From an uncultured Bacteroidota bacterium (GTDB lineage: Bacteria > Bacteroidota > Bacteroidia > Bacteroidales > UBA12077), in NCBI GenBank assembly GCA_913055635.1, contig CAJXLK010000033.1, positions 1 through 52,945 on the forward strand: a stretch of 52,945 nt of DNA, given 5' to 3'. The notes beneath the pieces are model-generated. The model saw nothing but the letters and a program-made list of their open reading frames with translations. It did no database searches and was not told the origin of the DNA. Numbering within the stretch: position 1 is the stretch's first letter; each line of letters starts with the position of its first letter. The position numbers were made by a program, and so were the translations under genes. Below are positions 1 through 8,140 of the stretch, in pieces.

Positions 1-165
1 CTTCAACACGCTCTTGAATCCCTTGCTCTGCTTCTTCACAGCCTGAGAGGATATTTTAAACTGATCGTTGATGGCCACCTCATTGTTGGTGCGGTACTGA
101 TCGTCGAAAGTGCGGAAGGATTCGGCCACAGCCTGGCAGAGTGAGGGTCCGGAAGCATGATCCTG
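1..165 (-). pseudogene. 5'-truncated remnant of a nucleoid-associated protein (NdpA/YejK-like) gene
   Basis: The minus strand is open from 165 down to the window edge and encodes a peptide that includes AINDQFKISSQAVKKQ followed by SKGFKSVLK. From memory this closely resembles the stretch of Bacteroidota 37-kDa nucleoid-associated proteins that reads roughly FEISDAAVKKQ...KSVLKLDKNFHIYIHG. Only about 55 codons are visible. In the same frame the reading begins directly after the stop codon of the neighbouring secreted-protein gene (TGA at 168-166), with no ATG, so the N-terminal two thirds of the protein is missing. The most likely reading is a gene cut by a past insertion or deletion; the rest lies outside the window. 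It could restart at an internal GTG, but that would not make a functional protein. The family assignment rests on one motif block. Confidence 0.55.
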
Positions 166-1206
166 TCATTTCAGTTCGATGCGATGATCGTAATAATCGA
201 GGTATAAATTGCCTTCATCACTGGTTTCAAATACCATTCCCATGGATACATCAATCCCTGTAACGCTTTCAATGCGCCTGTTCACAATTTCTTTATTGAC
301 CAGATCAACCAGGTGATAGGTTGTTTCCACCCTGCCTTGTATTTTGGCAGGCTGCGTTAATAGGATTGCCCATTTCTTGTCAGGTGATACCTGCATAAGA
401 TGAACTATCCCGGAAGTATCCCTGAAAACAACTTTTCCCTTTTTCTCTGTATCATCCAAAAGGAGAGCAGTCTGCTCAGGATTTTCATACACTTTCTTAA
501 TCCGGGGGTGTGATTTGGGTTGATAAGAAACAAAACGGTCATGAAAGAATATTTCAGAAATACAAATGTCCGCGTATTTGGTTCCGGCTTTACTTTCCAA
601 CACTTCCATTTTTCCAATCAAACATGTATCAGCTATAGGATGAGCGGAAGCAGAATCATAGCAGTGGTATACCCTCCTTTTGAATTTTGCGATCTCTTTT
701 TCCGTAAAGTTTAATGATACAGTCTGAATCCCAAAACTATCGGCAAGAACAACAACCTGCTCCCGGGGGAACGGATAGGCCTTATACAGCACGGCTTTTT
801 CCGTAACGTAACCCTCCGGGTTCATTGCAACATATAGGGTCAATTTGATTTTCGCCGGACGTGCGTTCCGGTAATACAACCTCCTGGTTTTTCCATATCC
901 TGAAAAAATGTTAATTTTCAGATCATTAAGCTCAGGCAACCTGAAATATAAAATGGAATGGTGCTTCCTTTTTTCTGAACCGTTCACCCAACAGGTTTTA
1001 AAATCCCCGTCAAAAAGGTTGGAAGGTGGGTATCGATCGCTGTAAATCCGATCGACATGATAGGAGGTGTAATCTGAAGTATCAAACAGTTTGATTTCTT
1101 CCGGTTTGATGCCGGCCTGTGCCGATACACCCGTCATGATACAGGTGTTCAGGATGATCAGGCAAGCGATAAACTCAGAGCAATGCCTTAATTTCTTTAT
1201 AAACAT
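166..1206 (-). CDS. Secreted protein with discoidin-like (NADase-type glycan-binding) domain
   Basis: This 346-residue protein starts with a charged then hydrophobic segment ending near GVSAQA, a plausible Sec signal peptide. Residues about 45-215 show the pattern of the NADase-type glycan-binding (discoidin-like) fold: PPSNLFDGDFKTCWVNG near the start, a GYGKTRRLYYRNARP segment in the middle, and ADICISEIFFH at the end, where the family usually has a D-x-C-I-S-E block. The C-terminal ~110 residues look like beta strands without a recognisable motif. The ATG lies 32 bp inside the upstream lipoprotein gene, so the two are probably translationally coupled. A carbohydrate-binding surface role is inferred from the fold; there is no visible catalytic domain. 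Confidence 0.6.
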   Translation of the reverse strand: MFIKKLRHCSEFIACLIILNTCIMTGVSAQAGIKPEEIKLFDTSDYTSYHVDRIYSDRYPPSNLFDGDFKTCWVNGSEKRKHHSILYFRLPELNDLKINIFSGYGKTRRLYYRNARPAKIKLTLYVAMNPEGYVTEKAVLYKAYPFPREQVVVLADSFGIQTVSLNFTEKEIAKFKRRVYHCYDSASAHPIADTCLIGKMEVLESKAGTKYADICISEIFFHDRFVSYQPKSHPRIKKVYENPEQTALLLDDTEKKGKVVFRDTSGIVHLMQVSPDKKWAILLTQPAKIQGRVETTYHLVDLVNKEIVNRRIESVTGIDVSMGMVFETSDEGNLYLDYYDHRIELK

Positions 1207-2029
1207 CTTTTGAATGGATTTGATATTCGGTTTTTTCTAATCCCTCAAGACTGTTTTGATATGCTTCCATTTCCCGCAGCAGTCCTTTGATCTTTTGTTT
1301 GCTTAGCTTGGAGATGATTTGTTCAATCACCGCCTGCCGGGTTAAAGATGAGGTGTTTTTCAAAAAGATCGTCTCCTTGATATAATCTTCGTCAGATTTA
1401 GGGTATAGGTCTTGAACCACCAAACCCAGTTCGGACAGTGGCACCTCCTTTAATTGATGATTGAATTCTGTGAAATCTATTTCCTGGGCTTTTTGATGAG
1501 CAGTTACAAAAGAGGATGAGTCTGTATGGGCTATCTTCATTGTTTTTTCGTCAAAAACAAACGGCCGGGAGTATTTTTCCCTTAAAATGGAAACCCTTTG
1601 GGAGTCCTGGTGTGTATCTGCCTCTTTCATATACCACTGCCATTCCATTACAGGAGAGACACTATAATAGACCAAAGCATCGGCATAGGCAAGTTTTGAT
1701 TTCCAGCTCGACCGGTGACAACCGAGCAATTCTGACAGGTCATCAAAATCCACCAGTTTTTTCACTTTATGCTTTTCCCTGTTGTAAATATAGAGGGTGG
1801 TTTCTTCAAGCAGATAATCTGGTGTTCCTCCATCGGGAAACCTGGCAATGCCCTTTGCAGGTCTGTAGGCACATTTTGAGACAACGAAAGCAACCCGGGT
1901 GTCGTCATGATTCCTGCAGGCTCCATGATGAAGGCTGTAATCCAAATGAACGTAATCGGAATAGCAGGATGTGAGTAGCAACAGCACACCAAGTCCGAGC
2001 ACATATTTTTTTTTCGTAAAAAAGGACAA
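1175..2029 (-). CDS. Lipoprotein of unknown function
   Basis: The 284-residue protein has a classical lipoprotein signal: KKK, a leucine-rich core and the lipobox LLTSC, with the lipidated cysteine at about residue 22. The rest has no motif I recognise; the C-terminal 70 residues are charged and predicted helical, rich in K, E and L. No ATG is in frame at the start, so the signal peptide must be read from TTG at 2029 or from an internal GTG just before the hydrophobic core. Its 3' end overlaps the next gene by 32 bp. With that gene it makes a two-gene exported module, perhaps acquired together, since the gene beyond is truncated. Confidence 0.55.
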   Translation of the reverse strand: MSFFTKKKYVLGLGVLLLLTSCYSDYVHLDYSLHHGACRNHDDTRVAFVVSKCAYRPAKGIARFPDGGTPDYLLEETTLYIYNREKHKVKKLVDFDDLSELLGCHRSSWKSKLAYADALVYYSVSPVMEWQWYMKEADTHQDSQRVSILREKYSRPFVFDEKTMKIAHTDSSSFVTAHQKAQEIDFTEFNHQLKEVPLSELGLVVQDLYPKSDEDYIKETIFLKNTSSLTRQAVIEQIISKLSKQKIKGLLREMEAYQNSLEGLEKTEYQIHSKDVYKEIKALL

Positions 2030-2163
2030 TTGTCTTTCTTTTCGTTACCTGTTACCTGAAATTCAAGGAACAATATAGGATTTTTATCTGTATATCCAAT
2101 ACCCGGTGGAATTATTTAGATTGAATCAATAATGATCCTCATCTAAAATGCGTGATTAAGGGT

Positions 2164-2397
2164 TTATTCATTATTGTTTCCCTCTCCCTGCTGGTAAAAG
2201 AACACTCCTTCCAGCGACCGGTCAAACACCCGGGCAATGCGAAAGGCCAGTTCCAGTGAGGGGGAATACTTCTCCTTTTCAATGGCTACAATTGTCTGCC
2301 TGGAGACACCCACCTCATCTGCCAGTTGCTGCTGGGTCATTTCATCCTTGCTGAACCGGAGCTGTCGTATGTTGTTGTGAATAACCTTTTTACCCAT
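2164..2397 (-). CDS. XRE-family helix-turn-helix regulator
   Basis: This is a 77-residue single-domain DNA-binding protein. The helix-turn-helix is clear: TQQQLADEVGVSRQTIVAIE, followed by KEKYSPSLELAFRIARVF, the usual core of small XRE/Cro-type regulators. The reading frame is open further upstream, but that part lies inside the preceding gene, and the ATG at 2397 comes one base after the stop codon of the membrane protein gene (TGA at 2401-2399). This spacing indicates coupling. Regulators of this size paired with a small multi-pass membrane protein are common in Firmicutes and Bacteroidota. Autoregulation through the palindromes at 2890-2947 is inferred. Confidence 0.85.
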   Translation of the reverse strand: MGKKVIHNNIRQLRFSKDEMTQQQLADEVGVSRQTIVAIEKEKYSPSLELAFRIARVFDRSLEGVFFYQQGEGNNNE

Positions 2398-2398
2398 A

Positions 2399-2845
2399 TC
2401 AAATGCCCCTCCTGTAATAATAGATCTGTGAGGCGTTGTCGACAATTTCCGATAGGAGGGCTGAAACGACAAATGCAACGAATATCCAGTATATGGGCAT
2501 GCCGATGGCAAGGGCCAGAATGCCCAGGACAAAACCACCGGAAAAAACATAATGGGAATTGCGGGTGGATTTCAGCTTGACCAGCTTGTCACGCTCATCC
2601 TCTTTCGGAATATCTTCCGCCTGTGTGGCAATGGCATTGATGATGTGGAAGACAATGTAGATGATGATGCGGGCAACAATGGAAACGCCCATGAATACCA
2701 GCAGGATTTCGCCCCATTTGTTGTAATTGACCGTTAAATCGAATTGACCGGCCAGCTGTTTCTGATATATGATCCAGGCATAAATTCCCGTGATCAGCAA
2801 TCCGCTGAAAATGTTTACCAGGTTCTCCTTTTCCCTGTATGACAT
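2399..2845 (-). CDS. Small four-helix membrane protein paired with XRE regulator
   Basis: The 148-residue protein has four likely membrane helices at about 10-28, 45-72, 98-120 and 121-145, with a charged cytoplasmic-type loop (EDIPKEDERDKLVKLKS) between the second and third. This layout resembles the DUF2178-like membrane proteins found beside small XRE regulators. The ATG is preceded by an unusually good Shine-Dalgarno sequence, GGAGG, seven bases upstream, which is rare in this window. The gene is first in a two-gene operon and lies just downstream of three palindromic sites. Its biochemical role is unknown; sensing of membrane state or of a small molecule is only a guess. Confidence 0.7.
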   Translation of the reverse strand: MSYREKENLVNIFSGLLITGIYAWIIYQKQLAGQFDLTVNYNKWGEILLVFMGVSIVARIIIYIVFHIINAIATQAEDIPKEDERDKLVKLKSTRNSHYVFSGGFVLGILALAIGMPIYWIFVAFVVSALLSEIVDNASQIYYYRRGI

Positions 2846-2889
2846 GGCTTTTCCTCCTTACTGACATGAATGATGTACAACAATTTTTT

Positions 2890-2947
2890 GTAAAGTATTT
2901 TTTACGCAAGGTAAGGTAAATTTTACATAATGTCAAGTATTTTTTAC
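2890..2947. promoter_or_regulatory. Three palindromic sites, candidate XRE operator
   Basis: Three related palindromes stand upstream of the membrane-protein/XRE operon. Site one (2890-2905) is GTAAA-N6-TTTAC with core GTATTT. Site two (2916-2926) is the compact GTAAATTTTAC. Site three (2932-2947) is GTCAA-N6-TTTAC with the same GTATTT core. Sites one and three have centres 42 bp apart, four turns of B-DNA, so bound dimers would lie on one face of the helix. The first ATG is 45 bp from the nearest site. Control by the adjacent XRE protein is inferred from position. Confidence 0.5.
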
Positions 2948-3058
2948 AAAAGCATTTTAATATACAGGGAAATATTCGCTATTCAGCAATTATTATGCTA
3001 TGAGGAATTTTAAAAATTCGAAACCATAATCATAAAAGCCTCAAAAATGGCAACATCC

Positions 3059-5557
3059 CTAAAAACCAACTTTCAGATACAGGGTGGGGGTAAAGGGAAC
3101 GGATTGCTGGTAGATTCGGATGCTGCTGGTTTGGGTGGTGGGAACGCGTTTCAGGTTGTTGTACATCAGGTTGTCGCGATCGAACAGGTTGAGGACGGAT
3201 ATTCCCGCTTCACCATAAAAAGGCTTTACGCGGAACTTATAGGTCAGGGATGCATCCACCCGGTGGTAAGGGATCCGCCTGTAGGTGACACCACCCAGAC
3301 TGTAGTTGGGAATGGCAAAGCCAGAGCCGTATACATAGTTGGCGGAGAAGTAAACGGGGTCGAAGTTCAGCAGGGCTGCCAGCTTAAGTTCGTGTCGCTG
3401 GTCCTGCGGGGCATACAGATAGGTGTCGTTGGGATAATGTTCGAACGATTCTTCTGTTTTGCTCAGGGTGTAGGAGATCCATGCCGTGTGTCCCCAAAGG
3501 TTCTGCTTCAGGTAAAGGTCCAGTCCATAGCTGCGGCTGTGGCCTTTGAAGATGTCTTCAATATCCCTGGCACGGAAGTTTACATAACGGGTCAACCCGT
3601 TTGTCTTTTTGTAAAAAGGTGACAGGGATGCCTGGGTATTTCCTTCTTCCAGGGTGAGCGATGCGGCCAGGTGCCTGGAGCGCAATACCGGGTGTTCCGA
3701 GTCGTTGGCTACCGTCCACATATACCGGTAATTGCCGTATTGATCCTCCACGGAATTTTTGGTCAGGTACTGCCGGTACCATCCCCCCGCCACACTGAAG
3801 TTCACTGCATCACTGATCTCATAGGACGCAGACAACCTTGGCTCCAGGAATGATTCTTTTATGTATGGAACACGGGTTAGCCGTATGCCTGGTTCGAGGT
3901 TGAACCTGTTGAAGGTCATGCGGTCCTGTAGCATGAGTGTGATATGGGAACCACGTATATTCTGATCGATGTGGCCGATCCCGGCCGTGTCTTCACTCCA
4001 TGATGATCGGTTGCCCACCCAGGAGACGGCACCGTCCAGCTGATGGTGGCTGTTGATGGCCCAGCCGGTCTCTAGTTTTACTTTGTTTTCGGCGGTGGTG
4101 TTGAGCGTTTGCACTTGTGAGCTTCTTCGGGTGTTGTCGTTGAAAGTGTTCACCACCCTTTGTTCATTGTCGTAGCTGGCCTCCAGCGATGAATGCGATA
4201 CAGTAAGCCGGGTGCCGAAACCGTTGTCCCAGTTATTCCCGATCACCAGGGATGCACCCTTTTGCATGCTGGTTTCCGTGGTGTTGCGTTCCAGGTTGAA
4301 CCACCTGGTGAGCTCTTCGTCCACCTTGTAAGAGAAGTTGTCCTTGGCGGCCAGCATGCTGAGACGGACATGAAAACCCTGCTCGTTGCGCAGGGAATAT
4401 TTGAAGTTCAGATCCCGAAAATCGTAGTCCGGCACGATGGTTATTTCTGAATTGATCTCTGTCTCCCGGTTTGGAGTCAGGTCCCAGTTTTTATTGTCGT
4501 AAAGGCTGCGGTATGTGCGGCGGAAGGCCAGGATCAGGGAGGAGTTATTGGTAACCGGGGTCTCCACCATACCATTGAGGGTATAATTGTCTAGGCTGAC
4601 ATCCATGGAGAACTTGTTCCGGTTGCCGTCTTTGCCGGTAACATCGGCAATGCCGCCCACGCAGTTGCCATATTCAGCTCCAAAGGCGGCTTTAATCAGT
4701 TCAATGTCCTTCACCACATAGGGGTTGACCGTACCGATGTTGTCGTTGAAGTTTTTCAGACCAAACAACACGATGTCGTCGAAGAGGATGCGGCTTTGTC
4801 CTTCATAGGATCCCCAGATGATCAGGTTTTCCGATGCTTCTGCAGTGGCCGTTAGCCCGGATTGTAGACGCAGCAGGTTGAATACCGAGTTGTTGCTGCT
4901 GCCGGGAAGAAAACGGGTGATCTTGTGGTTCATCTTCACTGTGGCGGCATCATCCTCTGAATACAGGAATGTTTCCACCACGCGATCGGTGACCACCACC
5001 TCCTTCAGTTGTTGGACAGACGGGGTGAGTTTGATCAGGTGTTTGCTGCCGGGCATCAGGGTGGTGTCCAGCCGGTAATAGCCCAGGTGGGAAACCTGGA
5101 CATGGAAGATGCTGTCGGTGGCGCGATGCTTGAAATAGCCGCTTTGATCGGAGCTGGTGCCCGACCCGTTGATGGATATGTTGGAGTAGGGCAGGGGCTC
5201 GAGGGTTTTCCGCTCCACAATGCGACCATTCAGCAGGTGTTTGACCGGTTTGGACCGGGATTTTTGCTGTTTGGGATAGATGACATATACATCCCCTGTT
5301 TTTTCATATGCCAGTGGCAGGTCTTTTAAAAGGTAATCGAGCACCTGTTCGGGACCTTGAAAGTGTTTGTCCGCGGATACGGTGTACCTGCTTAGTTGGG
5401 CATCGTTGAAAGAAAAAGCCATATCATAGTTGTCCCTGAGTTGAACCAGCACTTCACTCAGGGGTTGGTTGTCTGCCGCCAGATGAATATCCTGTGCCCA
5501 TGATGTAACATGCAGGCCGACAAGCAAACAAAAAAGCACTATGTATTTTCTGCTCAA
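3059..5557 (-). CDS. TonB-dependent receptor with N-terminal STN signalling domain
   Basis: This 832-residue outer-membrane receptor has a signal peptide ending near SWAQ, then a secretin/TonB short N-terminal (STN) domain at about 25-95. A carboxypeptidase-regulatory-like beta domain follows at about 107-185 (LLNGRIVERKTLEPLPYSN), then a plug domain around 200-330 and a barrel ending in the usual C-terminal aromatic (YLKVGF). The STN domain is the part that contacts FecR in cell-surface signalling, and the fecR-like gene is directly upstream with a 4-bp overlap. The substrate cannot be read from the sequence. No SusD-like partner is present, which argues against a standard polysaccharide-utilisation pair and leaves siderophores, peptides or oligosaccharides open. 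Confidence 0.9.
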   Translation of the reverse strand: MSRKYIVLFCLLVGLHVTSWAQDIHLAADNQPLSEVLVQLRDNYDMAFSFNDAQLSRYTVSADKHFQGPEQVLDYLLKDLPLAYEKTGDVYVIYPKQQKSRSKPVKHLLNGRIVERKTLEPLPYSNISINGSGTSSDQSGYFKHRATDSIFHVQVSHLGYYRLDTTLMPGSKHLIKLTPSVQQLKEVVVTDRVVETFLYSEDDAATVKMNHKITRFLPGSSNNSVFNLLRLQSGLTATAEASENLIIWGSYEGQSRILFDDIVLFGLKNFNDNIGTVNPYVVKDIELIKAAFGAEYGNCVGGIADVTGKDGNRNKFSMDVSLDNYTLNGMVETPVTNNSSLILAFRRTYRSLYDNKNWDLTPNRETEINSEITIVPDYDFRDLNFKYSLRNEQGFHVRLSMLAAKDNFSYKVDEELTRWFNLERNTTETSMQKGASLVIGNNWDNGFGTRLTVSHSSLEASYDNEQRVVNTFNDNTRRSSQVQTLNTTAENKVKLETGWAINSHHQLDGAVSWVGNRSSWSEDTAGIGHIDQNIRGSHITLMLQDRMTFNRFNLEPGIRLTRVPYIKESFLEPRLSASYEISDAVNFSVAGGWYRQYLTKNSVEDQYGNYRYMWTVANDSEHPVLRSRHLAASLTLEEGNTQASLSPFYKKTNGLTRYVNFRARDIEDIFKGHSRSYGLDLYLKQNLWGHTAWISYTLSKTEESFEHYPNDTYLYAPQDQRHELKLAALLNFDPVYFSANYVYGSGFAIPNYSLGGVTYRRIPYHRVDASLTYKFRVKPFYGEAGISVLNLFDRDNLMYNNLKRVPTTQTSSIRIYQQSVPFTPTLYLKVGF

Positions 5558-6408
5558 TTTCTGCTTTGTGTGATCCTGAATTTGGTTTGTTGTATTTGTT
5601 GTACTTCCAGTCCAAATGGACGGACAATCATCTCCAGGATGGTTTGGGGTGAACTGCCGCGCTGAAAATTACCGGTATACCTCTCTCCGGCAATGCTGGC
5701 ATCAACCTGGATGCTGATGTCGAACTGCCTTTCCATTTCTTTTAACACTTCCACCAGGGGCGCTGATGTATAGACAAACCTGTTTTTGGTCCAGGCTATG
5801 GCATGCTTCGGCTGGAGGTCGGACCGGTATTTCACCTCACCCTTTTTCGAGACGCTTACAGACTGGTTGGAAGCAAGGCTTTTCTTTTTGCCGCCCCGCG
5901 TCTCTACCTCCACTTCTCCCGAAAGGCAAAAAACACGGTAGGCATCATTCCGGGCATAGATGTTGAAGCGGGTGCCCAGCACCCGGGTGGCTCCTTGCGG
6001 CGATTTGACCGTAAAGCGGTTGCCTGCCTCGACTTCGAAGTAGGCTTCACCTTCGAGTTCCAGTATGCGGGCAAAACGCCACCAATGGGGATGGTAGGAG
6101 AGCTCTGTGCCGGCATTCAGGTGTACCTTGCTGCCGCCAGGCAGGGTTTTTGTTACGTGCTGTCCTGCCGGGGCCTGGAGGGTGGCTGAATAAAAGCGGG
6201 CAAAAGCGGCAAGGCCCACCAGAAGGACTACCACAGCAGCTGCAGCCCGGTAGAAGAGCAGCGACCTGGTCCTGCCCCCGGAATGCTGCCTTTCCTCCAT
6301 TTGAGCCACCATATCTTTCCACACATCCTCCTTGCTCCGTGAGTAAGGGATCTGCGCGTTTTTGAAAAACCGGCTGTGCTCGTCTTTATGTGTAAGATGG
6401 TCATTCAT
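5554..6408 (-). CDS. FecR-family anti-sigma factor
   Basis: The 284-residue protein has an N-terminal cytoplasmic part of about 50 residues, one membrane helix at about 49-70, a periplasmic FecR domain at about 80-190 (TKTLPGGSKVHLNAGTELSY, then LEGEAYFEV and TRVLGTRFNIYA) and a C-terminal DUF4974-type domain that should meet the STN domain of the receptor. Its start overlaps the end of the sigma factor gene by 8 bp and its end overlaps the receptor gene by 4 bp, so the three are surely cotranscribed. In this family the protein binds the ECF sigma factor and releases it when the loaded receptor signals. Confidence 0.92.
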   Translation of the reverse strand: MNDHLTHKDEHSRFFKNAQIPYSRSKEDVWKDMVAQMEERQHSGGRTRSLLFYRAAAAVVVLLVGLAAFARFYSATLQAPAGQHVTKTLPGGSKVHLNAGTELSYHPHWWRFARILELEGEAYFEVEAGNRFTVKSPQGATRVLGTRFNIYARNDAYRVFCLSGEVEVETRGGKKKSLASNQSVSVSKKGEVKYRSDLQPKHAIAWTKNRFVYTSAPLVEVLKEMERQFDISIQVDASIAGERYTGNFQRGSSPQTILEMIVRPFGLEVQQIQQTKFRITQSRN

Positions 6409-6889
6409 CTTTCAGATGCTTTTTAAGGTAGTCCAGCGCCTGGTTCATTCTTTTTTCAACAGCTTTGACGCTTATGTCCAGGTGATCGGCAATCTCTTTG
6501 TATTTCAGTCCGTCGTAACGGCTCATCAGAAAGACCACCCGCTGCTTTTCATTCATGGCCGAAAGGGTTTTCTCGTAGTTGGCTTTCAGCTCTTTGTAGT
6601 CAACCTCATGGTCGCCCGACGGGTTGTCGTGATCCTGCCTGGCGACTTCGGCAAATTTCAGTGCGGTTTGTTTTTTCCGGTAATCGCTGATGAAAATGTC
6701 GCCGGCAATTTTAAAGAGCAATGCCTTCTCTTTTCCTTTCTCAGGCTTCAGCCGCTTCTCCCATATCCGCATGAACGTGTCCTGGGTGATGTCGGTGGCC
6801 AGCTCCGGATCGCCACAGCGGTAGAAGATATAATTTCTCACCCGCTCAAAATATCGGTCAAACAATTGCTGGAATGCCTGCTGGTTCAA
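6401..6889 (-). CDS. ECF RNA polymerase sigma-70 factor (FecI-like)
   Basis: The 162-residue protein has sigma region 2 at about 15-50 (CGDPELATDITQDTFMRIWE) and region 4 at about 109-158 (GLKYKEIADHLDISVKAVEK), which is the standard ECF layout for Bacteroidota. The start must be TTG at 6889, because a stop codon lies shortly upstream in frame and there is no ATG before region 2. It lies 41 bp downstream of the lipoprotein gene and overlaps fecR by 8 bp. It probably directs transcription of its own operon; candidate promoter repeats are at 7861-7894. Confidence 0.92.
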   Translation of the reverse strand: MNQQAFQQLFDRYFERVRNYIFYRCGDPELATDITQDTFMRIWEKRLKPEKGKEKALLFKIAGDIFISDYRKKQTALKFAEVARQDHDNPSGDHEVDYKELKANYEKTLSAMNEKQRVVFLMSRYDGLKYKEIADHLDISVKAVEKRMNQALDYLKKHLKDE

Positions 6890-6930
6890 AACGCCTGTGT
6901 TGTGGTTGTGGTAAATTTACACAATCTTTT

Positions 6931-7833
6931 TTATCTGCGCCAGAACCTTCTCATCCTGCGACCGATGGATATCTGGCGGGTCTCGCCGTCCTTGGTGATG
7001 GTCGCCACATCATCGCAGGTTCCTTCGCCATAGTCCAGCTCAGCAAAATTTTCGCCGTTGAGGGTAAAGGTAACGGTACCTTCAGATACGAACCGGCAGG
7101 CACCCGTCTTGACCAGCTCATTGGTGATGGTTTTGGAGAAGGTGGTGCCGTTGGATGTCTCATAGTCCACGAACCCTGCAATCAGGATTTTGTCGTCGGC
7201 ATGGTAGAAAGGGGTCTCGAAACCTTCTGCCAGGGTACGGGTTCTTTCGCCGTGTCGCTCAAGTACTGTGCTGTCGGGAAAAGTCAGGGTCAGGTTGCTC
7301 ACGTTGTTGAAGACACGCTCGCTGCTGTCTGCACCTGCAAAGGTCCGGGTGGCGCCGCCTTTGATGTGCACGGAGTCAACATAAAAATTTTCGTAGCTCA
7401 CCTCCCGGGTGGATCCCTCTTTTCGTGGCCTGTCGGATACATCAATGACGATCTGCCCCTTGATGGTCCGCCCGCTTATCAGCTCGATGCCATCGCCGTA
7501 GTCGATGGTGATGGTCTTGGGATACGACCATCCGATGGGGTCCACGGTTACGGAAGGACCTTCACCGTCGACATAACGCCAGCGGCGCCATTCCGAGCTT
7601 TTCTTGCCTCCGTTGTTGATTTTTTCAATGGTTTCCTGGGAGCTGGAATAGTAATCCACTTCATAATCCATCGATTCAATGACATTGTCAGCCGCAGCGT
7701 CATCCATGATCGCGGCCTGTTCTTTTTCGGAGAGTGCTGCTGCATCATCTTCCGTCAAATTTTCTTCACAGCTGAACAAAAAAGCTGTGGAAAGCAGTGC
7801 GAGTAAAACAATTCCTTTTTTCATGATTTTCAT
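6931..7833 (-). CDS. Lipoprotein leading the ECF sigma/FecR/TonB receptor operon
   Basis: This 300-residue protein has a lipoprotein signal with lipobox FLFSC (cysteine at about residue 22), then an acidic, alanine-rich linker (TEDDAAALSEKEQAAIMDDA) and a beta-rich body. The body carries DYGDGIEL and other segments typical of secreted beta-sandwich proteins. The C-terminus ends in an arginine-rich tail, GRRMRRFWRR. I do not recognise the family. Position as the first gene, 41 bp ahead of the sigma factor, suggests an exported partner of the receptor, either a ligand-binding lipoprotein or a target of the regulon. An alternative start at the fourth codon (also ATG) would only shorten the signal peptide. 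Confidence 0.7.
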   Translation of the reverse strand: MKIMKKGIVLLALLSTAFLFSCEENLTEDDAAALSEKEQAAIMDDAAADNVIESMDYEVDYYSSSQETIEKINNGGKKSSEWRRWRYVDGEGPSVTVDPIGWSYPKTITIDYGDGIELISGRTIKGQIVIDVSDRPRKEGSTREVSYENFYVDSVHIKGGATRTFAGADSSERVFNNVSNLTLTFPDSTVLERHGERTRTLAEGFETPFYHADDKILIAGFVDYETSNGTTFSKTITNELVKTGACRFVSEGTVTFTLNGENFAELDYGEGTCDDVATITKDGETRQISIGRRMRRFWRR

Positions 7834-7860
7834 TTTTATGGGGTTCGTTCAACTTCTTTG

Positions 7861-7894
7861 TTATTCTACCGCACGAAAAGAAGTTTACCCTACC
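7861..7894 (-). promoter_or_regulatory. Direct repeat upstream of the ECF operon, candidate ECF promoter
   Basis: Read on the minus strand, GGTAGGGTAAA (7894-7884) and GGTAGAATAAC (7870-7860) form a direct repeat with starts 24 bp apart, the proximal copy 27 bp before the lipoprotein ATG. ECF sigma factors usually control their own operon through two short boxes about this far apart, and no housekeeping Bacteroidota promoter is obvious here. The link is inferred from position and spacing only. Confidence 0.3.
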
Positions 7895-8093
7895 ATGAAA
7901 ATCATTTTTTTCTGAAAAGATCAGCGGATCCGCTTGATGATCCTTCCAACGATGAGAACCAGGTTGGTCAAAAGCAGGATGCCCAGCAAGAGCAACTACA
8001 ATAAACCATATTGGCTGATCAATCTTGCAAGGCCTCGGTTGTTAAAGCGGGTATTTCAAAAAAGATTACTGAATACCATAAAAACAGAAGCAG

Positions 8094-8140
8094 AAAAAAA
8101 AGACCCACAAGAAACCTGCCGATTGGCAGTCTCTTGTGGG
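8094..8140 (-). terminator. Intrinsic terminator of the GH3 gene
   Basis: On the minus strand a 9-bp perfect outer stem (CCCACAAGA / TCTTGTGGG) encloses a second 5-bp stem (CTGCC / GGCAG) with a GATT-type loop. A run of eight T residues follows almost at once. It lies 48 bp past the stop of the glycoside hydrolase gene. Confidence 0.85.

Noticed and set aside
7921-7995. 24-residue hydrophobic peptide from TTG on the minus strand
   Set aside because: It looks like a membrane helix, but there is no ribosome-binding site, a stop codon directly precedes the TTG and nothing upstream supports it.
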